Assembly (NCBI GenBank): GCA_050633265.1
Contig: JBOEGE010000005.1
Location: forward strand, 434,001-498,000
Direction: 5' to 3'
Length of the DNA stretch: 64,000 nucleotides
Source: JBLHZY01 sp050633265
GTDB lineage: Bacteria > Pseudomonadota > Alphaproteobacteria > Rhodobacterales > Rhodobacteraceae
The notes under the pieces are model-generated. The model saw only the letters and a list, made by a program, of their open reading frames with translations. It was not told the origin of the DNA and ran no database searches. The position numbers were made by a program, and so were the translations under genes. Shown here in pieces: positions 1 through 8,471 of the stretch (position 1 is the stretch's first letter; each line of letters opens with the position of its first letter).

Positions 1-353
1 TCCGTAATCTTGCCTTCCGCAAAAAAGGTTTTCGCGCCGCCCCCCGTGAGCCTGCCTTCACCGATCAGCAATTTGCCTTTCGGGCGCGACAGATAGCTCA
101 CATTCATCGTCAGCGTCATCGCCATTTGCTTTTGTTCTGCCGAACCTGTGAAGCTGCCGCAATAGCCCATCACCGTATCAAGCAACATCGCATAAACGCC
201 GCCGTGCGGGATGCCGTAGCGATTCATCAAAAAGGCCTCAAGCGGCAGATCAAAGCGCGCATAGCCCTCGGACCAATCGCTCATATAGAAACCAAGGTGT
301 TCTTGCAGCGGGTATGGATCTTCGATCAATCCGCGATCAAATTCTGCGTTCAT
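1..353 (-). CDS. PaaI-type hotdog thioesterase (partial, cut by window edge)
   Basis: Only the first 117 or so residues are inside the window; the 3' end lies to the left. Translating the minus strand from the ATG at 353 gives an open frame with the hotdog-thioesterase core GIPHGGVYAMLLDTVMGY, in which the HGG turn and following acidic residue are the usual catalytic region of PaaI-like acyl-CoA thioesterases. Such enzymes hydrolyse acyl- or aryl-CoA in the cytoplasm. The start overlaps the stop of the IclR gene by ATGA, so it is probably translationally coupled and the last visible gene of the minus-strand catabolic operon. Substrate is unknown. Confidence 0.85.
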   Translation of the reverse strand, partial: MNAEFDRGLIEDPYPLQEHLGFYMSDWSEGYARFDLPLEAFLMNRYGIPHGGVYAMLLDTVMGYCGSFTGSAEQKQMAMTLTMNVSYLSRPKGKLLIGEGRLTGGGAKTFFAEGKIT

Positions 354-1174
354 GCGATGGGTTGGCCCGGTGTTGATTGTCCGCGAGACAGGTTGTTTGA
401 GGCTTCCAAAAGCCGCGATCCATAGGCCTCCAAAAGCTCTTCTGGCGAGAGCAAAAAGGAGGGCCCGCCCACGTTCATTCCATAGATGCGATCGCCATTG
501 AGCGAGATCACGGGCGCAGCGATCCCATTCACTTCGGGGCGCCAATCGCCAAAGGAGGTACAGAACCCATAGCGCGCATAATCCTCTAGTGCCTGATCAA
601 TGGAAGCATCAATGCGCGCTTCATCTGTGGGGCGTTCTTGCTTGGCGAGCTGGATCATATGGCCCCGCTCTTCTTCGGACATGGCCACCAAAATGGCCCG
701 CCCAATCGCCGAATAAAACAGCGGCAGGCGCGCCCCCACATTGATCGTCAGCGCGACGGCCTGTTGGCTGCGATGCACAGCCGTATAGACCACAGACATG
801 CGGTGCCGCTCACCCAAAGCAGAGGTGATATGGGCATTCGGGCCGTGCGCCAATTTCTTCATCTCATCGGCGGCCCGATCCGCCATTTCCATGCCAGAGA
901 GCACTCCAAACCCAAGCGAGAGCACGCCCGCGCCAAGGCGGTAAATCCCTGTTCTTTCTGAATAAATCAGGTAATCCAATTTACGCAACGTATGGGTTAG
1001 CCGCGAAATCGTGGGCTTTGGAAGCCCGGTTCGCGCAGAGATTTCCTGATTGGTCAGCGTGGTTTCATAGGGGCGAAAACATCGCAATATCTCTAGCCCG
1101 CGCGCCAGCGCAGTTACGAATTTTCGATCCCCATCGGCATCGACATCTTCGTCAAAGAATTGATCTTTGCTCAT
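350..1174 (-). CDS. IclR family transcriptional regulator
   Basis: 274 residues, normal for IclR proteins. The N-terminal winged helix-turn-helix lies at about residues 20-80 with TNQEISARTGLPKPTISRL as the recognition region. The rest is the IclR effector-binding domain, including the GARLPLFYSAIGRA segment and a C-terminal GFGVLSG/APVISL-type fold. A purine-rich GGGGGAG precedes the ATG. It sits near the end of the minus-strand acyl-CoA operon, 13 bases after the SDR gene, so it is likely the local regulator, responding to an acid or CoA-ester intermediate. A possible binding site is the inverted repeat at 10845-10868 at the operon head. Function as activator or repressor cannot be told. 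Confidence 0.9.
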   Translation of the reverse strand: MSKDQFFDEDVDADGDRKFVTALARGLEILRCFRPYETTLTNQEISARTGLPKPTISRLTHTLRKLDYLIYSERTGIYRLGAGVLSLGFGVLSGMEMADRAADEMKKLAHGPNAHITSALGERHRMSVVYTAVHRSQQAVALTINVGARLPLFYSAIGRAILVAMSEEERGHMIQLAKQERPTDEARIDASIDQALEDYARYGFCTSFGDWRPEVNGIAAPVISLNGDRIYGMNVGGPSFLLSPEELLEAYGSRLLEASNNLSRGQSTPGQPIA

Positions 1175-1187
1175 CGCCCCACTCCCC

Positions 1188-1973
1188 CTAAACGGCTGTC
1201 AGCCCGCCATCAATTGATACCGCCTGCCCCGTCATAAAACTATTCCCACGTTCACAAATCCAAAGCATCGCCTGGACAACTTCACCGGGCTCTGCAACCC
1301 GGCGCATAGGCACGCGCGATGCGATCTTTGAATAGGCATCTTCGCGCGTGATCCCGTATTTTTCACCCATTGTATCGCCCATGCTTTCAACCATCGGGGT
1401 CGACGCAAAGGAGGGGCAAATCGCATTGACCCGCACCCCATAACGCGCAACCTCATCAGCGGCCGCTTTTGTCATCCCAACAACCGCATGTTTGGAGGCC
1501 GCATAGGCAGACAAAAACCCCGAACCAACAAGCCCCGCAGCAGAGGCCGTATTGAGGATCGCCCCATAGCCCGCCGCGCGCATCACCGGCAACTGGTGGC
1601 GCATCCCGATGAAAACACCCTTGGCATTGATGTTCATAATCCGGTCGTAATCCTCAAGCGGGATATCGGGCAAGGCCATCACGCCATTGCCAATCCCGGC
1701 ATTGTTCAGCGCAACTTGCAGCCCGCCAAATTCCTTCACCGCGCGCGCAATATGCGCCGCCATGGCCGCATCATCGCTCACGTCAAGTTGCTCGGCGATC
1801 ACTTCATAGCCATCCGAACGCAGCCCATCGGCCACGGATTGCACCCCATCACCATTGATATCCGAGAGCAGCAGTTTCGCCCCTTCGCGGGCAAATTCAC
1901 GGGCCGCCAAAGCGCCAAAGCCTGAGGCCGCGCCCGTTATTTGCACCACTTGATCTTCAAACCGTTTAGCCAT
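1188..1973 (-). CDS. SDR family oxidoreductase
   Basis: 261 residues from the ATG at 1973; a longer in-frame extension to 2228 lies inside the upstream kinase gene and is rejected. Classical short-chain dehydrogenase: TGAASGFG dinucleotide-binding motif at residues 12-19, NNAGIGN near residue 90, catalytic YAASK near 160, and C-terminal SIDGG. It likely oxidises or reduces a hydroxyl/keto group of an acyl intermediate with NAD(P). The start overlaps the end of the kinase gene by 8 bases, which suggests coupling. In the Pseudomonas levulinate pathway an SDR-like reductase works next to a similar kinase and dehydrogenase, so a 4-oxo/4-hydroxy role is possible but only inferred. Confidence 0.88.
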   Translation of the reverse strand: MAKRFEDQVVQITGAASGFGALAAREFAREGAKLLLSDINGDGVQSVADGLRSDGYEVIAEQLDVSDDAAMAAHIARAVKEFGGLQVALNNAGIGNGVMALPDIPLEDYDRIMNINAKGVFIGMRHQLPVMRAAGYGAILNTASAAGLVGSGFLSAYAASKHAVVGMTKAAADEVARYGVRVNAICPSFASTPMVESMGDTMGEKYGITREDAYSKIASRVPMRRVAEPGEVVQAMLWICERGNSFMTGQAVSIDGGLTAV

Positions 1974-3003
1974 TTTTTGCAGCCTCCAAGCCAGCTTTGG
2001 CAAAGCGCGCAACGCTCGGCCCAAGCGCAATCCCGCGCTCTGGGTTTGATGCATTTCCGTCCAAAGCGCGTTTATAGACGCCTTGAATGATCCCTGCCAT
2101 GCGGAAAAAGGTAAACGCCAGATAGAAGTTAAAGGCCGGGATGCCATCAAGCCCGCGGCGTTCGCAGTAGCCGGCGATAAATTCGGCGTCCGAAGGGATG
2201 CCAAGCGCTTCGCGATCAACACCAGCAAGGCCTTTGCCTTGCTCGCCGGGCGGCATTTGCCATTGCATGATCACAGCCGCGAGATCGGCATAAGGGTGGC
2301 CAATTGTGCTTAGCTCCCAATCAAGAACGGCTTTGCAGGCTGTCCCATCGGAGGCAAACAACAGGTTATCGAGCCGAAAATCACCATGCGCCAAGGTGCG
2401 CTGCCCATCCTCGGGCGGAATATTGGTATCGAGCCATGTCATCAGCTCTTCCATATCCGGGATCACTTCGGTCTCTGAGGCGCGATATTGCTTGGTCCAG
2501 CGATCAATCTGACGACGGTAATAATTGCCCTCGGGGCCATAATCCGAAAGGCCCACGGCCTCGATATCAACGTCATGGATCGCGGCCAGAACCCGGCCCA
2601 TTTCGGCAAAAACCGCTTTGCGATCTTCCTTGGAAACCTCCTGAAGGCGCGGATCTACAAAGTTGCGCGCCTCAACCGCTTCCATCACATAAAACATCGA
2701 GCCGATGACGCTATCATCATCACAAAGCACATGCATTTTCGCGACAGGCACATCGCTGCCCTGAAGCGCCGATTGCACGCGGAATTCGCGATCAACCGCA
2801 TGCGCCGATTTCAGCAATTTGCCCGGTGGCTTGCGACGCAGAACATAGCGCCCTGAGGGCGTTGTCAGGCGAAAGGTTGGATTGCTTTGGCCGCCAGCGA
2901 ATTTTTCGGCCTCAATGGGGCCGCGAAAGCCGGGAAGATTGGCGGTGAGCCAGGCTTCAACCGCATCGGTATCAAGCTTGGTCGGATCTGGATTGGCGCT
3001 CAT
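1966..3003 (-). CDS. APH-type phosphotransferase, ACAD10/11 kinase-domain-like
   Basis: 345 residues with the aminoglycoside-phosphotransferase/choline-kinase fold. The catalytic loop HGDFRLDNLLF (about residue 205) and metal-binding VLDWELSTIGHPYADLA are intact, and the N-terminal nucleotide-binding part contains GGQSNPTFRL. This is the family of the kinase domain of ACAD10/ACAD11 and of LvaA, which phosphorylate the 4-hydroxyl of 4-hydroxyacyl-CoA so that it can be removed. The gene lies two genes from an ACAD11-like dehydrogenase (3683-4918), which supports that function. It is separated from the histidine-phosphatase-like gene by 10 bases. Kinase class is sure; substrate is inferred. Confidence 0.9.
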   Translation of the reverse strand: MSANPDPTKLDTDAVEAWLTANLPGFRGPIEAEKFAGGQSNPTFRLTTPSGRYVLRRKPPGKLLKSAHAVDREFRVQSALQGSDVPVAKMHVLCDDDSVIGSMFYVMEAVEARNFVDPRLQEVSKEDRKAVFAEMGRVLAAIHDVDIEAVGLSDYGPEGNYYRRQIDRWTKQYRASETEVIPDMEELMTWLDTNIPPEDGQRTLAHGDFRLDNLLFASDGTACKAVLDWELSTIGHPYADLAAVIMQWQMPPGEQGKGLAGVDREALGIPSDAEFIAGYCERRGLDGIPAFNFYLAFTFFRMAGIIQGVYKRALDGNASNPERGIALGPSVARFAKAGLEAAKNG

Positions 3004-3013
3004 CTCTGCGTCC

Positions 3014-3682
3014 TTAGGAATAGGTCAACATCTCGGCCGAAGTCTCGGCGTTGATGTGGGGTGTTTCATTGTAACCGGTGAGAAAGACAGAGTTTTTCCC
3101 CGCAACAAAGCGGTTCACGGCGCAGTTGCGCATCTGCAGTTGCAGCTCGATTTGCTGCGGACCGGGCGCGCCAAGCACGGCGCGGATCATCTGCGAGATC
3201 GCCCCGCCGCTGGAAAAAAGCATCACCCGCTCAACATCAAGCCCGCGCGCATGATCAAGGGCGGCCTGAACCCGCGCTTCAAAAGCGGCGAATGTCTCTG
3301 GCGGATCAATCACCTCATCGCGCTGCCAGGCAAGAACCGTATCACGCAGGGTGCGAAAATGGCTTTTGCGGTCGGTATGCATGCCCTCTGGTTCGGGGGT
3401 ATGGCGGTATCGCGCGGCCAGCAACTCTTTGAAATCAAATTCATTTAGGCCAGCGTGGATGATCGGATCGGCCTCAACGCCCATGCCTTTTGCGGCCCCC
3501 TCAAGGGTTTCGCGATGGCGGCGCTGTTCGCCCATGATCCAAGCATCCGCAGACGTAAGACCCTGAGCCGCAAGAGCGCGGCCCAGAGCAAAAGATTGGC
3601 GATGCCCAAGCTCGGAGAGCACATCGTAATTCGCCGCCCCGAAGGACGCCTGGGCATGCCTTATGACATATAATTCAGCCAC
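3014..3682 (-). CDS. Histidine phosphatase superfamily protein with altered second histidine
   Basis: 222 residues of the phosphoglycerate-mutase-like fold. The N-terminal catalytic motif is VIRHAQASFG (His at residue 8), normal for the family. The second catalytic histidine, usually in a (V/S)HGG motif, is replaced: the frame reads LFSSGGAISQMI near residue 155. Translation starts at GTG (3682), directly abutting the stop of the acyl-CoA dehydrogenase gene, with an A/G-rich GAGAAGAAG upstream. It lies between the kinase and the ACAD11-like gene, so a role in phosphate removal from a phosphorylated acyl intermediate is conceivable, but the altered site makes the activity uncertain. Confidence 0.85.
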   Translation of the reverse strand: MAELYVIRHAQASFGAANYDVLSELGHRQSFALGRALAAQGLTSADAWIMGEQRRHRETLEGAAKGMGVEADPIIHAGLNEFDFKELLAARYRHTPEPEGMHTDRKSHFRTLRDTVLAWQRDEVIDPPETFAAFEARVQAALDHARGLDVERVMLFSSGGAISQMIRAVLGAPGPQQIELQLQMRNCAVNRFVAGKNSVFLTGYNETPHINAETSAEMLTYS

Positions 3683-4918
3683 TTACTTCTTCTCGTTGCT
3701 GTATTTGCGCAGCTCAGCGCGGGCAACTTGGCGGCGGTGAACCGCATCAGGACCATCCGCAAAACGCAACGTGCGAAGCGATGTATACATCCGCGCGAGG
3801 GGGAAATCTTGGCTGATACCAGCCGCCCCGTGCATCTGCATGGAATCGTCCACGATCCGCGTTGCGATCAATGGCGCGACCACTTTGATCTTGGAAATCC
3901 ACGGCTGCGCAGCGCGCGTGCCAACGGTATCCATCATATAGGCCGCTTTGAGGCAGAGAAGACGCGCCATTTCGATATCCATACGCGCATTGGCGATGAT
4001 ATCGTGGTTGGCGCCCAGATCGGCGATCTTTTTGCCAAAGGCTTCACGGCTCAACGAGCGCGTGACCATCAGTTTCAACGCGCGTTCGGCTTGGCCAATG
4101 GCGCGCATGCAGTGGTGAATACGTCCAGGCCCAAGACGACCCTGAGCGACTTCAAAGCCACGGCCTTCGCCAAGCACCAGCTGCGCTTTGGGAACGCGCA
4201 CATTGGTGAATTTGATGTGCATATGGCCGTGTGGCGCATCATCGTTGCCAAACACTTCCATCGGGCGCAGCACTTCGATACCGGGCAGATCATTGTCCAT
4301 CAAGAACATCGAGTGGCGCGCGTGCTTTGGCGCATCCGCATCCGTGCAAGCCATAACGATGAACAATTTGCACCGCTCATCGCCCGCGCCAGAAGCCCAC
4401 CATTTTTCGCCGTTTAGCACCCATTCATCGCCATCGCGCTTGGCTTCAAAACCAAGCTGTGCTGCATCCGAAGACGCAACATTCGGCTCTGTCATCACAT
4501 AGGCCGAGCGGATATCGCCCGCCAGCAAAGGCTTGAGCCAGCGCTCTTTGTGATCGTCATTGCCGTAGCGCTCGAGCACTTCCATGTTGCCGGTATCGGG
4601 CGCGGCACAGTTGAAAACTTCCGCCGCGATGCCAACTTTGCCCATTTCTTCGGCGAGATAGGCATATTCAACCGTTGTGAGCCCATAGCCGTTTTCCGAA
4701 CCCGTCAGCCAGAAATTCCAAAGGCCGCGTTTTTTGGCAAGGTCTTTGAGGCTGGTGAGGATTTCATGCTGGCGCGCGTTCATTTTGAAGCGGTCGCCCT
4801 CGGGGTTGTTGCCGATTTCCGCGTGATACTCGTGATCGAGCGGCGCGATATCGTTCTCAACCATGTTGCGCACTTGTTCGATAAGTGGCCGTACTTTTTC
4901 TGTTACGCCAAGATCCAT
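3683..4918 (-). CDS. Acyl-CoA dehydrogenase, ACAD10/11-like
   Basis: 411 residues starting at ATG 4918; GGGAGGAA ends seven bases upstream, and an in-frame TTG at 4933 overlaps that site and is rejected. FAD-dependent acyl-CoA dehydrogenase with the segments EVFNCAAPDTGNMEVLERYG, AYVMTEPNVASSDA and the C-terminal GPGRIHHCMR and LRFADGPDAVH. Those segments resemble the dehydrogenase part of ACAD11, where an ADGPD motif replaces the common (Y/F)EGT-type catalytic region. Expected role: alpha,beta-oxidation, or removal of phosphate from 4-phosphoacyl-CoA, working with the adjacent kinase. Part of the long minus-strand operon, 65 bases after the thiolase gene. Confidence 0.92.
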   Translation of the reverse strand: MDLGVTEKVRPLIEQVRNMVENDIAPLDHEYHAEIGNNPEGDRFKMNARQHEILTSLKDLAKKRGLWNFWLTGSENGYGLTTVEYAYLAEEMGKVGIAAEVFNCAAPDTGNMEVLERYGNDDHKERWLKPLLAGDIRSAYVMTEPNVASSDAAQLGFEAKRDGDEWVLNGEKWWASGAGDERCKLFIVMACTDADAPKHARHSMFLMDNDLPGIEVLRPMEVFGNDDAPHGHMHIKFTNVRVPKAQLVLGEGRGFEVAQGRLGPGRIHHCMRAIGQAERALKLMVTRSLSREAFGKKIADLGANHDIIANARMDIEMARLLCLKAAYMMDTVGTRAAQPWISKIKVVAPLIATRIVDDSMQMHGAAGISQDFPLARMYTSLRTLRFADGPDAVHRRQVARAELRKYSNEKK

Positions 4919-4983
4919 GACGTTTCCTCCCAATATAATGTCGTGCGAGCGGCCCCGAACGGACCGCCCGCGAATGTCGCTAC

Positions 4984-6186
4984 TTAAAGAACTTCAAAGA
5001 GGCCAGCCGCCCCCATGCCGCCACCAACACACATGGTGCAGACAACGTATTTCGCACCGCGGCGTTTGCCCTCGATCAGCGCGTGGCCAACCATACGCGC
5101 GCCAGACATCCCGTAGGGGTGACCGATCGAGATTGCGCCGCCGTCAACGTTGAGGATTTCCTCAGGAATGCCCAGAACTTTGGCCGATTGCAGAACTTGG
5201 CAAGCAAAGGCTTCATTGAGCTCCCAAAGGCCGATATCCTCCATCTTGAGGCCATGCGCTTTGAGCAGTTTTGGCACCGCATAGATCGGGCCAATGCCCA
5301 TTTCATCCGGCTCACAGCCCGCCGCCATCACGCCAACATAACGACCAAGCGGTGTTAGCCCGCGCTGTTCGGCCAATTTGGCTTCCATAACAACGGCCGC
5401 AGAGGCGCCATCGGAAAGCTGCGAAGCGTTGCCAGCTGTGATGAACTTGCCCTCTTTAACCTGCTGGCCGTCTTTGTGAACGGGCTGGAGGCTTTGCAGA
5501 CCTTCCAAAGTTGTCGAGGGGCGGTTGCCCTCGTCCTTGGTCAGCGTGACTTCCATGTCAGAGACTTCTTTCGTCTCTTTGTTCATCACTTTCATCGTGG
5601 TGGTGATTGGCACGATTTCCGCGTCAAACCGGCCCGCTTCTTGGGCGGCATGCGTGCGCTGCTGCGAGCGCAGCGAATATTCGTCCTGCTCATCGCGGGT
5701 TACGCCATAACGCTCGGCCACGATCTCGGCAGTTTCGAGCATCGACATATAGATCGCAGGCTGGTTCTTTTTGATCCAAGCGTCCGTGCGGCGGTAGGCG
5801 TTCATTTTGTCGTTTTGAACAAGCGAGATGCTTTCCACACCGCCGCCAATAACAACATCCATACCATCCGTGATCACCTGCTTTGCAGCCGTGGCAATCG
5901 CCATCATGCCGGACGCACATTGGCGATCCATCGACATGCCGCCAACCGTTACGGGCAGGCCTGCGCGGATCGCGCCTTGGCGGCCAATGTTGCCCCCGGT
6001 CGAACCTTGCTGAAGGGCCGCACCAATCACACAATCGGCGATCTCGTTAGGGTCAACGCCCGAGCGCTCAACCGCATTTTTGATCGCATGGCCCAGAAGC
6101 TCTTGGGCGGAAGTGTCGTTAAACGCGCCGCGATAGGCTTTGCCAATCGGGGTCCGCGCTGTTGATACGATGACTGCATCACGCAT
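4984..6186 (-). CDS. Acetyl-CoA C-acyltransferase (thiolase)
   Basis: 400 residues, the usual thiolase length. The nucleophilic cysteine is in DRQCASGMMA (about residue 89), the active-site GHPYGMSGARM and C-terminal CTMCVGGGMGAAG provide the catalytic His and second Cys, and NEAFA is present. It cleaves 3-ketoacyl-CoA with CoA to acetyl- or propionyl-CoA plus a shortened acyl-CoA. The MRDAVIVSTARTPIGKA start is typical. It lies between the ACAD11-like gene and the HSD17B4-type SDR and completes a beta-oxidation set in this operon. Chain-length preference cannot be read. Confidence 0.94.
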   Translation of the reverse strand: MRDAVIVSTARTPIGKAYRGAFNDTSAQELLGHAIKNAVERSGVDPNEIADCVIGAALQQGSTGGNIGRQGAIRAGLPVTVGGMSMDRQCASGMMAIATAAKQVITDGMDVVIGGGVESISLVQNDKMNAYRRTDAWIKKNQPAIYMSMLETAEIVAERYGVTRDEQDEYSLRSQQRTHAAQEAGRFDAEIVPITTTMKVMNKETKEVSDMEVTLTKDEGNRPSTTLEGLQSLQPVHKDGQQVKEGKFITAGNASQLSDGASAAVVMEAKLAEQRGLTPLGRYVGVMAAGCEPDEMGIGPIYAVPKLLKAHGLKMEDIGLWELNEAFACQVLQSAKVLGIPEEILNVDGGAISIGHPYGMSGARMVGHALIEGKRRGAKYVVCTMCVGGGMGAAGLFEVL

Positions 6187-6236
6187 AATTTTCTCTCTCT
6201 TCTCTCTATCTAACTGTCTATTATCTTTAGGATTTC

Positions 6237-7172
6237 TTAGCCGGCTGGCGGCAATTCGATGCCCAATGCCTTGGCGGCATTCGCGGCGTATTTCTTCGTT
6301 TGATCAAAGGCGCCGCGCATTTCTTCTTGGCCCTTTGGATCGCGCAATTGCTGCATCTGCGCCAAAACGTTTTCTGGGGTAAGCTCTTCGCCAAGCAAGG
6401 TGATGCCCGGCGTTTCATATATCTTGGTCTCGGCAAAGCTGCCGCCACCGGCGCCCAAAATCATCTTGCTTGGGGCCTCTTCCGAGACAAGCGCGAGCAA
6501 GCCCGGCGTGATCGTTTCGGGCTTCAAAAGATCAAGAACCGCATCGGGCAAAAGCCCTTCTGTCATCCGGGTCGCCGCCGTTGGCGCGAGCATATTGAGG
6601 CGGATGTTGTATTTCGCGCCCTCTTGCGAAAGCACATTCATCAGCCCAAGCATCGAGGCTTTCGCCGCGCCGTAATTGCTCTGGCCAAAGTTGCCATACA
6701 TACCGCTGGCCGAGGTCGTATAAACAATGCGGCCATAATTGCGCTCGCGGAAATGCTCCCAAAGCGCCTTTGTTGTTGTGACCGAACCCATGAGGTGAAC
6801 CTCAACCACAAGGCGGAAATCCTCGAGCGTCATTTTGGCGAATGTTTTGTCGCGCAGGATGCCTGCGTTGTTGACCAGAATATCAACGCCGCCCCATTCC
6901 GCAATCGCGCGATCAACCATATCCTGAACCGCAACCGGATCGGTCACATTGGCCCCATGCGCCATCGCCTCGCCGCCCGCTGCGCGGATTTCTTCTACAA
7001 CGCTTTCGGCTTGGGCCGAGCTTGCGCCCGTGCCATCGGTCGCCACACCAAGATCGTTCACAACAACCTTCGCGCCGCGCGCCGCCAAACCAAGCGCATG
7101 CGCGCGCCCAAGGCCAACACCAGCCCCCGTAACAATCGCTACACGTCCATCAAATCGCAAAGCTTTGCTCAT
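6237..7172 (-). CDS. HSD17B4-type SDR, probable (3R)-hydroxyacyl-CoA dehydrogenase
   Basis: 311 residues from ATG 7172, preceded by GGAGG and overlapping the MaoC stop by ATGA; a longer start at 7205 is rejected. The N-terminus shows TGAGVGLGRAHAL and VVVNDLG, the signature of the dehydrogenase domain of peroxisomal multifunctional enzyme type 2, with NNAGILRD and catalytic YGAAKA. It should oxidise (3R)-hydroxyacyl-CoA to 3-ketoacyl-CoA. Its coupling to a MaoC hydratase gene mirrors the fused domains of eukaryotic MFE-2. The C-terminal 40 residues are an extension beyond a minimal SDR. Confidence 0.9.
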   Translation of the reverse strand: MSKALRFDGRVAIVTGAGVGLGRAHALGLAARGAKVVVNDLGVATDGTGASSAQAESVVEEIRAAGGEAMAHGANVTDPVAVQDMVDRAIAEWGGVDILVNNAGILRDKTFAKMTLEDFRLVVEVHLMGSVTTTKALWEHFRERNYGRIVYTTSASGMYGNFGQSNYGAAKASMLGLMNVLSQEGAKYNIRLNMLAPTAATRMTEGLLPDAVLDLLKPETITPGLLALVSEEAPSKMILGAGGGSFAETKIYETPGITLLGEELTPENVLAQMQQLRDPKGQEEMRGAFDQTKKYAANAAKALGIELPPAG

Positions 7173-7642
7173 GCTTCTGCCTCCAAATAGCGCCGGTTGA
7201 TCCATTCCGCGACCAAGGCAGGTTTCGCCTCGCCAAGGATCTCAACCGTGACATCCCAGATCGTTGTGATCTCGCCGGGTTTTAATTCACTGAATTCTTT
7301 AAGCGCAAAACGCCCGCGCACTTTCGCGCCCGATTTCACCGGGGTGAGAAAGCGCATTTTATTGGTGCCGTAGTTGACGCCCATCTTGGTGCCCTTGATC
7401 GAGGGCAAAGCATCAATCGCAAAGGCCGACAGCAAAGAGAGCGTCAAAAAGCCGTGCGCAATCGTGCCGCCGAAAGGGCTTTCCTTGGCGGCGCGTTCTG
7501 GATCGATATGGATAAATTGGTGATCCAAAGTGACATCGGCAAACGTATCAATCATGCCTTGCGTGATCTCGATCCAATCGGAAACGCCGACCTCTTTGCC
7601 GAGTTGCGCTTCGAGTTCGCCGCGTGTGATCTCAGTGCTCAT
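7169..7642 (-). CDS. MaoC-type (R)-specific enoyl-CoA hydratase
   Basis: 157 residues from ATG 7642, with GAGAGG upstream; the longer 7684 start is unlikely because it runs into the neighbouring SDR. Hotdog-fold hydratase 2 signature FADVTLDHQFIHIDPERA around residues 35-52 supplies the Asp/His dyad, followed by GGTIAHGFLTLSL. It hydrates trans-2-enoyl-CoA to (3R)-hydroxyacyl-CoA, the substrate expected for the next gene. One base separates it from the preceding SDR stop, and four bases overlap the following SDR. Confidence 0.92.
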   Translation of the reverse strand: MSTEITRGELEAQLGKEVGVSDWIEITQGMIDTFADVTLDHQFIHIDPERAAKESPFGGTIAHGFLTLSLLSAFAIDALPSIKGTKMGVNYGTNKMRFLTPVKSGAKVRGRFALKEFSELKPGEITTIWDVTVEILGEAKPALVAEWINRRYLEAEA

Positions 7643-7643
7643 A

Positions 7644-8468
7644 TTATTCGTCCTCTCTAAAGAGTGAGCCGGGGGCCGATGCATTCATCCCGCCCGAAAG
7701 CGGGATAATCGCGCCCGAAACATAAGCGCCGCCTTTCCCGCACAAAAATTGCAAAGCGCCCGCAATATCCTCAGCCGCGCCAACGCGACCCAATGGAACG
7801 CCCGCAGCCGCCTTGGCCGCGCCCTCTTCATCGCCAATCGCAAAGGCGGTCATTTTGGAAACAAACGGCCCCGGCGCGATCGCATTCACTGTGATGCCCA
7901 TCGGCGCGAGATCATTGGACAAAACCCGCGTCATGTGATGCACGGCCCCTTTGGAAACCGCATAAGAATAGGTGCCCGAGCCCTTGGGAATATCGCCCAT
8001 AATCGAGCCGACATTGACGATCCGGGATGGATCCTGCGCGCTTGACGCCGCCTGAAGCAGGGGCAGCAAAAGCTGGGTCACATGGAACATGCCTTGGACA
8101 TTGAGCCCCAAAACCTTGTCCCAAGCGGCGTAAGGATGCGCGCCCATGGCCGCGCCCCAAGTGCAGCCTGCATTGTTCATCAGGATGTTGAGCTTGTCCG
8201 TGCGCGCGCCCACCTCAGCAACCAAAGCTTCGATCCCGGCCTCAGTGGCAACATCGCCGCCAAACCCTTCAACCGAGCCAGCAAGGCCCATCGCGTTGAT
8301 CTCTTTGGCAACAGCTTGGCATGCATCGCCCTTGCGGCTTGCAATCAAAACGCGCGCGCCAGCGGCGGCGAGCCCTTCGGCAGCCATCCGCCCGATGCCC
8401 GTAGCACCCCCGGTGACCAGTGCAACTTTGCCCGACAAGTCGAACAAGTTTTGCGGTGTCATATTCAT
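7644..8468 (-). CDS. SDR family oxidoreductase
   Basis: 274 residues. N-terminal DLSGKVALVTGGATGIG is a classical SDR cofactor motif; NNAGCTWGA, a serine in NVGSIMG, and catalytic YAVSKGA follow, ending with a PLSGGMNAS segment. The family includes 3-oxoacyl and gluconate 5-dehydrogenase-like enzymes. There are two candidate ATGs (8468 and 8462); GAGAGGG lies about 10 bases before the first. It is packed between the small acyl-CoA dehydrogenase and MaoC genes, so it probably acts on the same acyl substrate. The exact reaction is unknown. Confidence 0.88.
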   Translation of the reverse strand: MNMTPQNLFDLSGKVALVTGGATGIGRMAAEGLAAAGARVLIASRKGDACQAVAKEINAMGLAGSVEGFGGDVATEAGIEALVAEVGARTDKLNILMNNAGCTWGAAMGAHPYAAWDKVLGLNVQGMFHVTQLLLPLLQAASSAQDPSRIVNVGSIMGDIPKGSGTYSYAVSKGAVHHMTRVLSNDLAPMGITVNAIAPGPFVSKMTAFAIGDEEGAAKAAAGVPLGRVGAAEDIAGALQFLCGKGGAYVSGAIIPLSGGMNASAPGSLFREDE

Positions 8469-8471
8469 CGC

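Noticed and set aside
1974..2228. 85-residue N-terminal extension of the SDR at 1188
   Set aside because: Overlaps the kinase gene on the same strand; SDR motif position shows the ATG at 1973 is the start.
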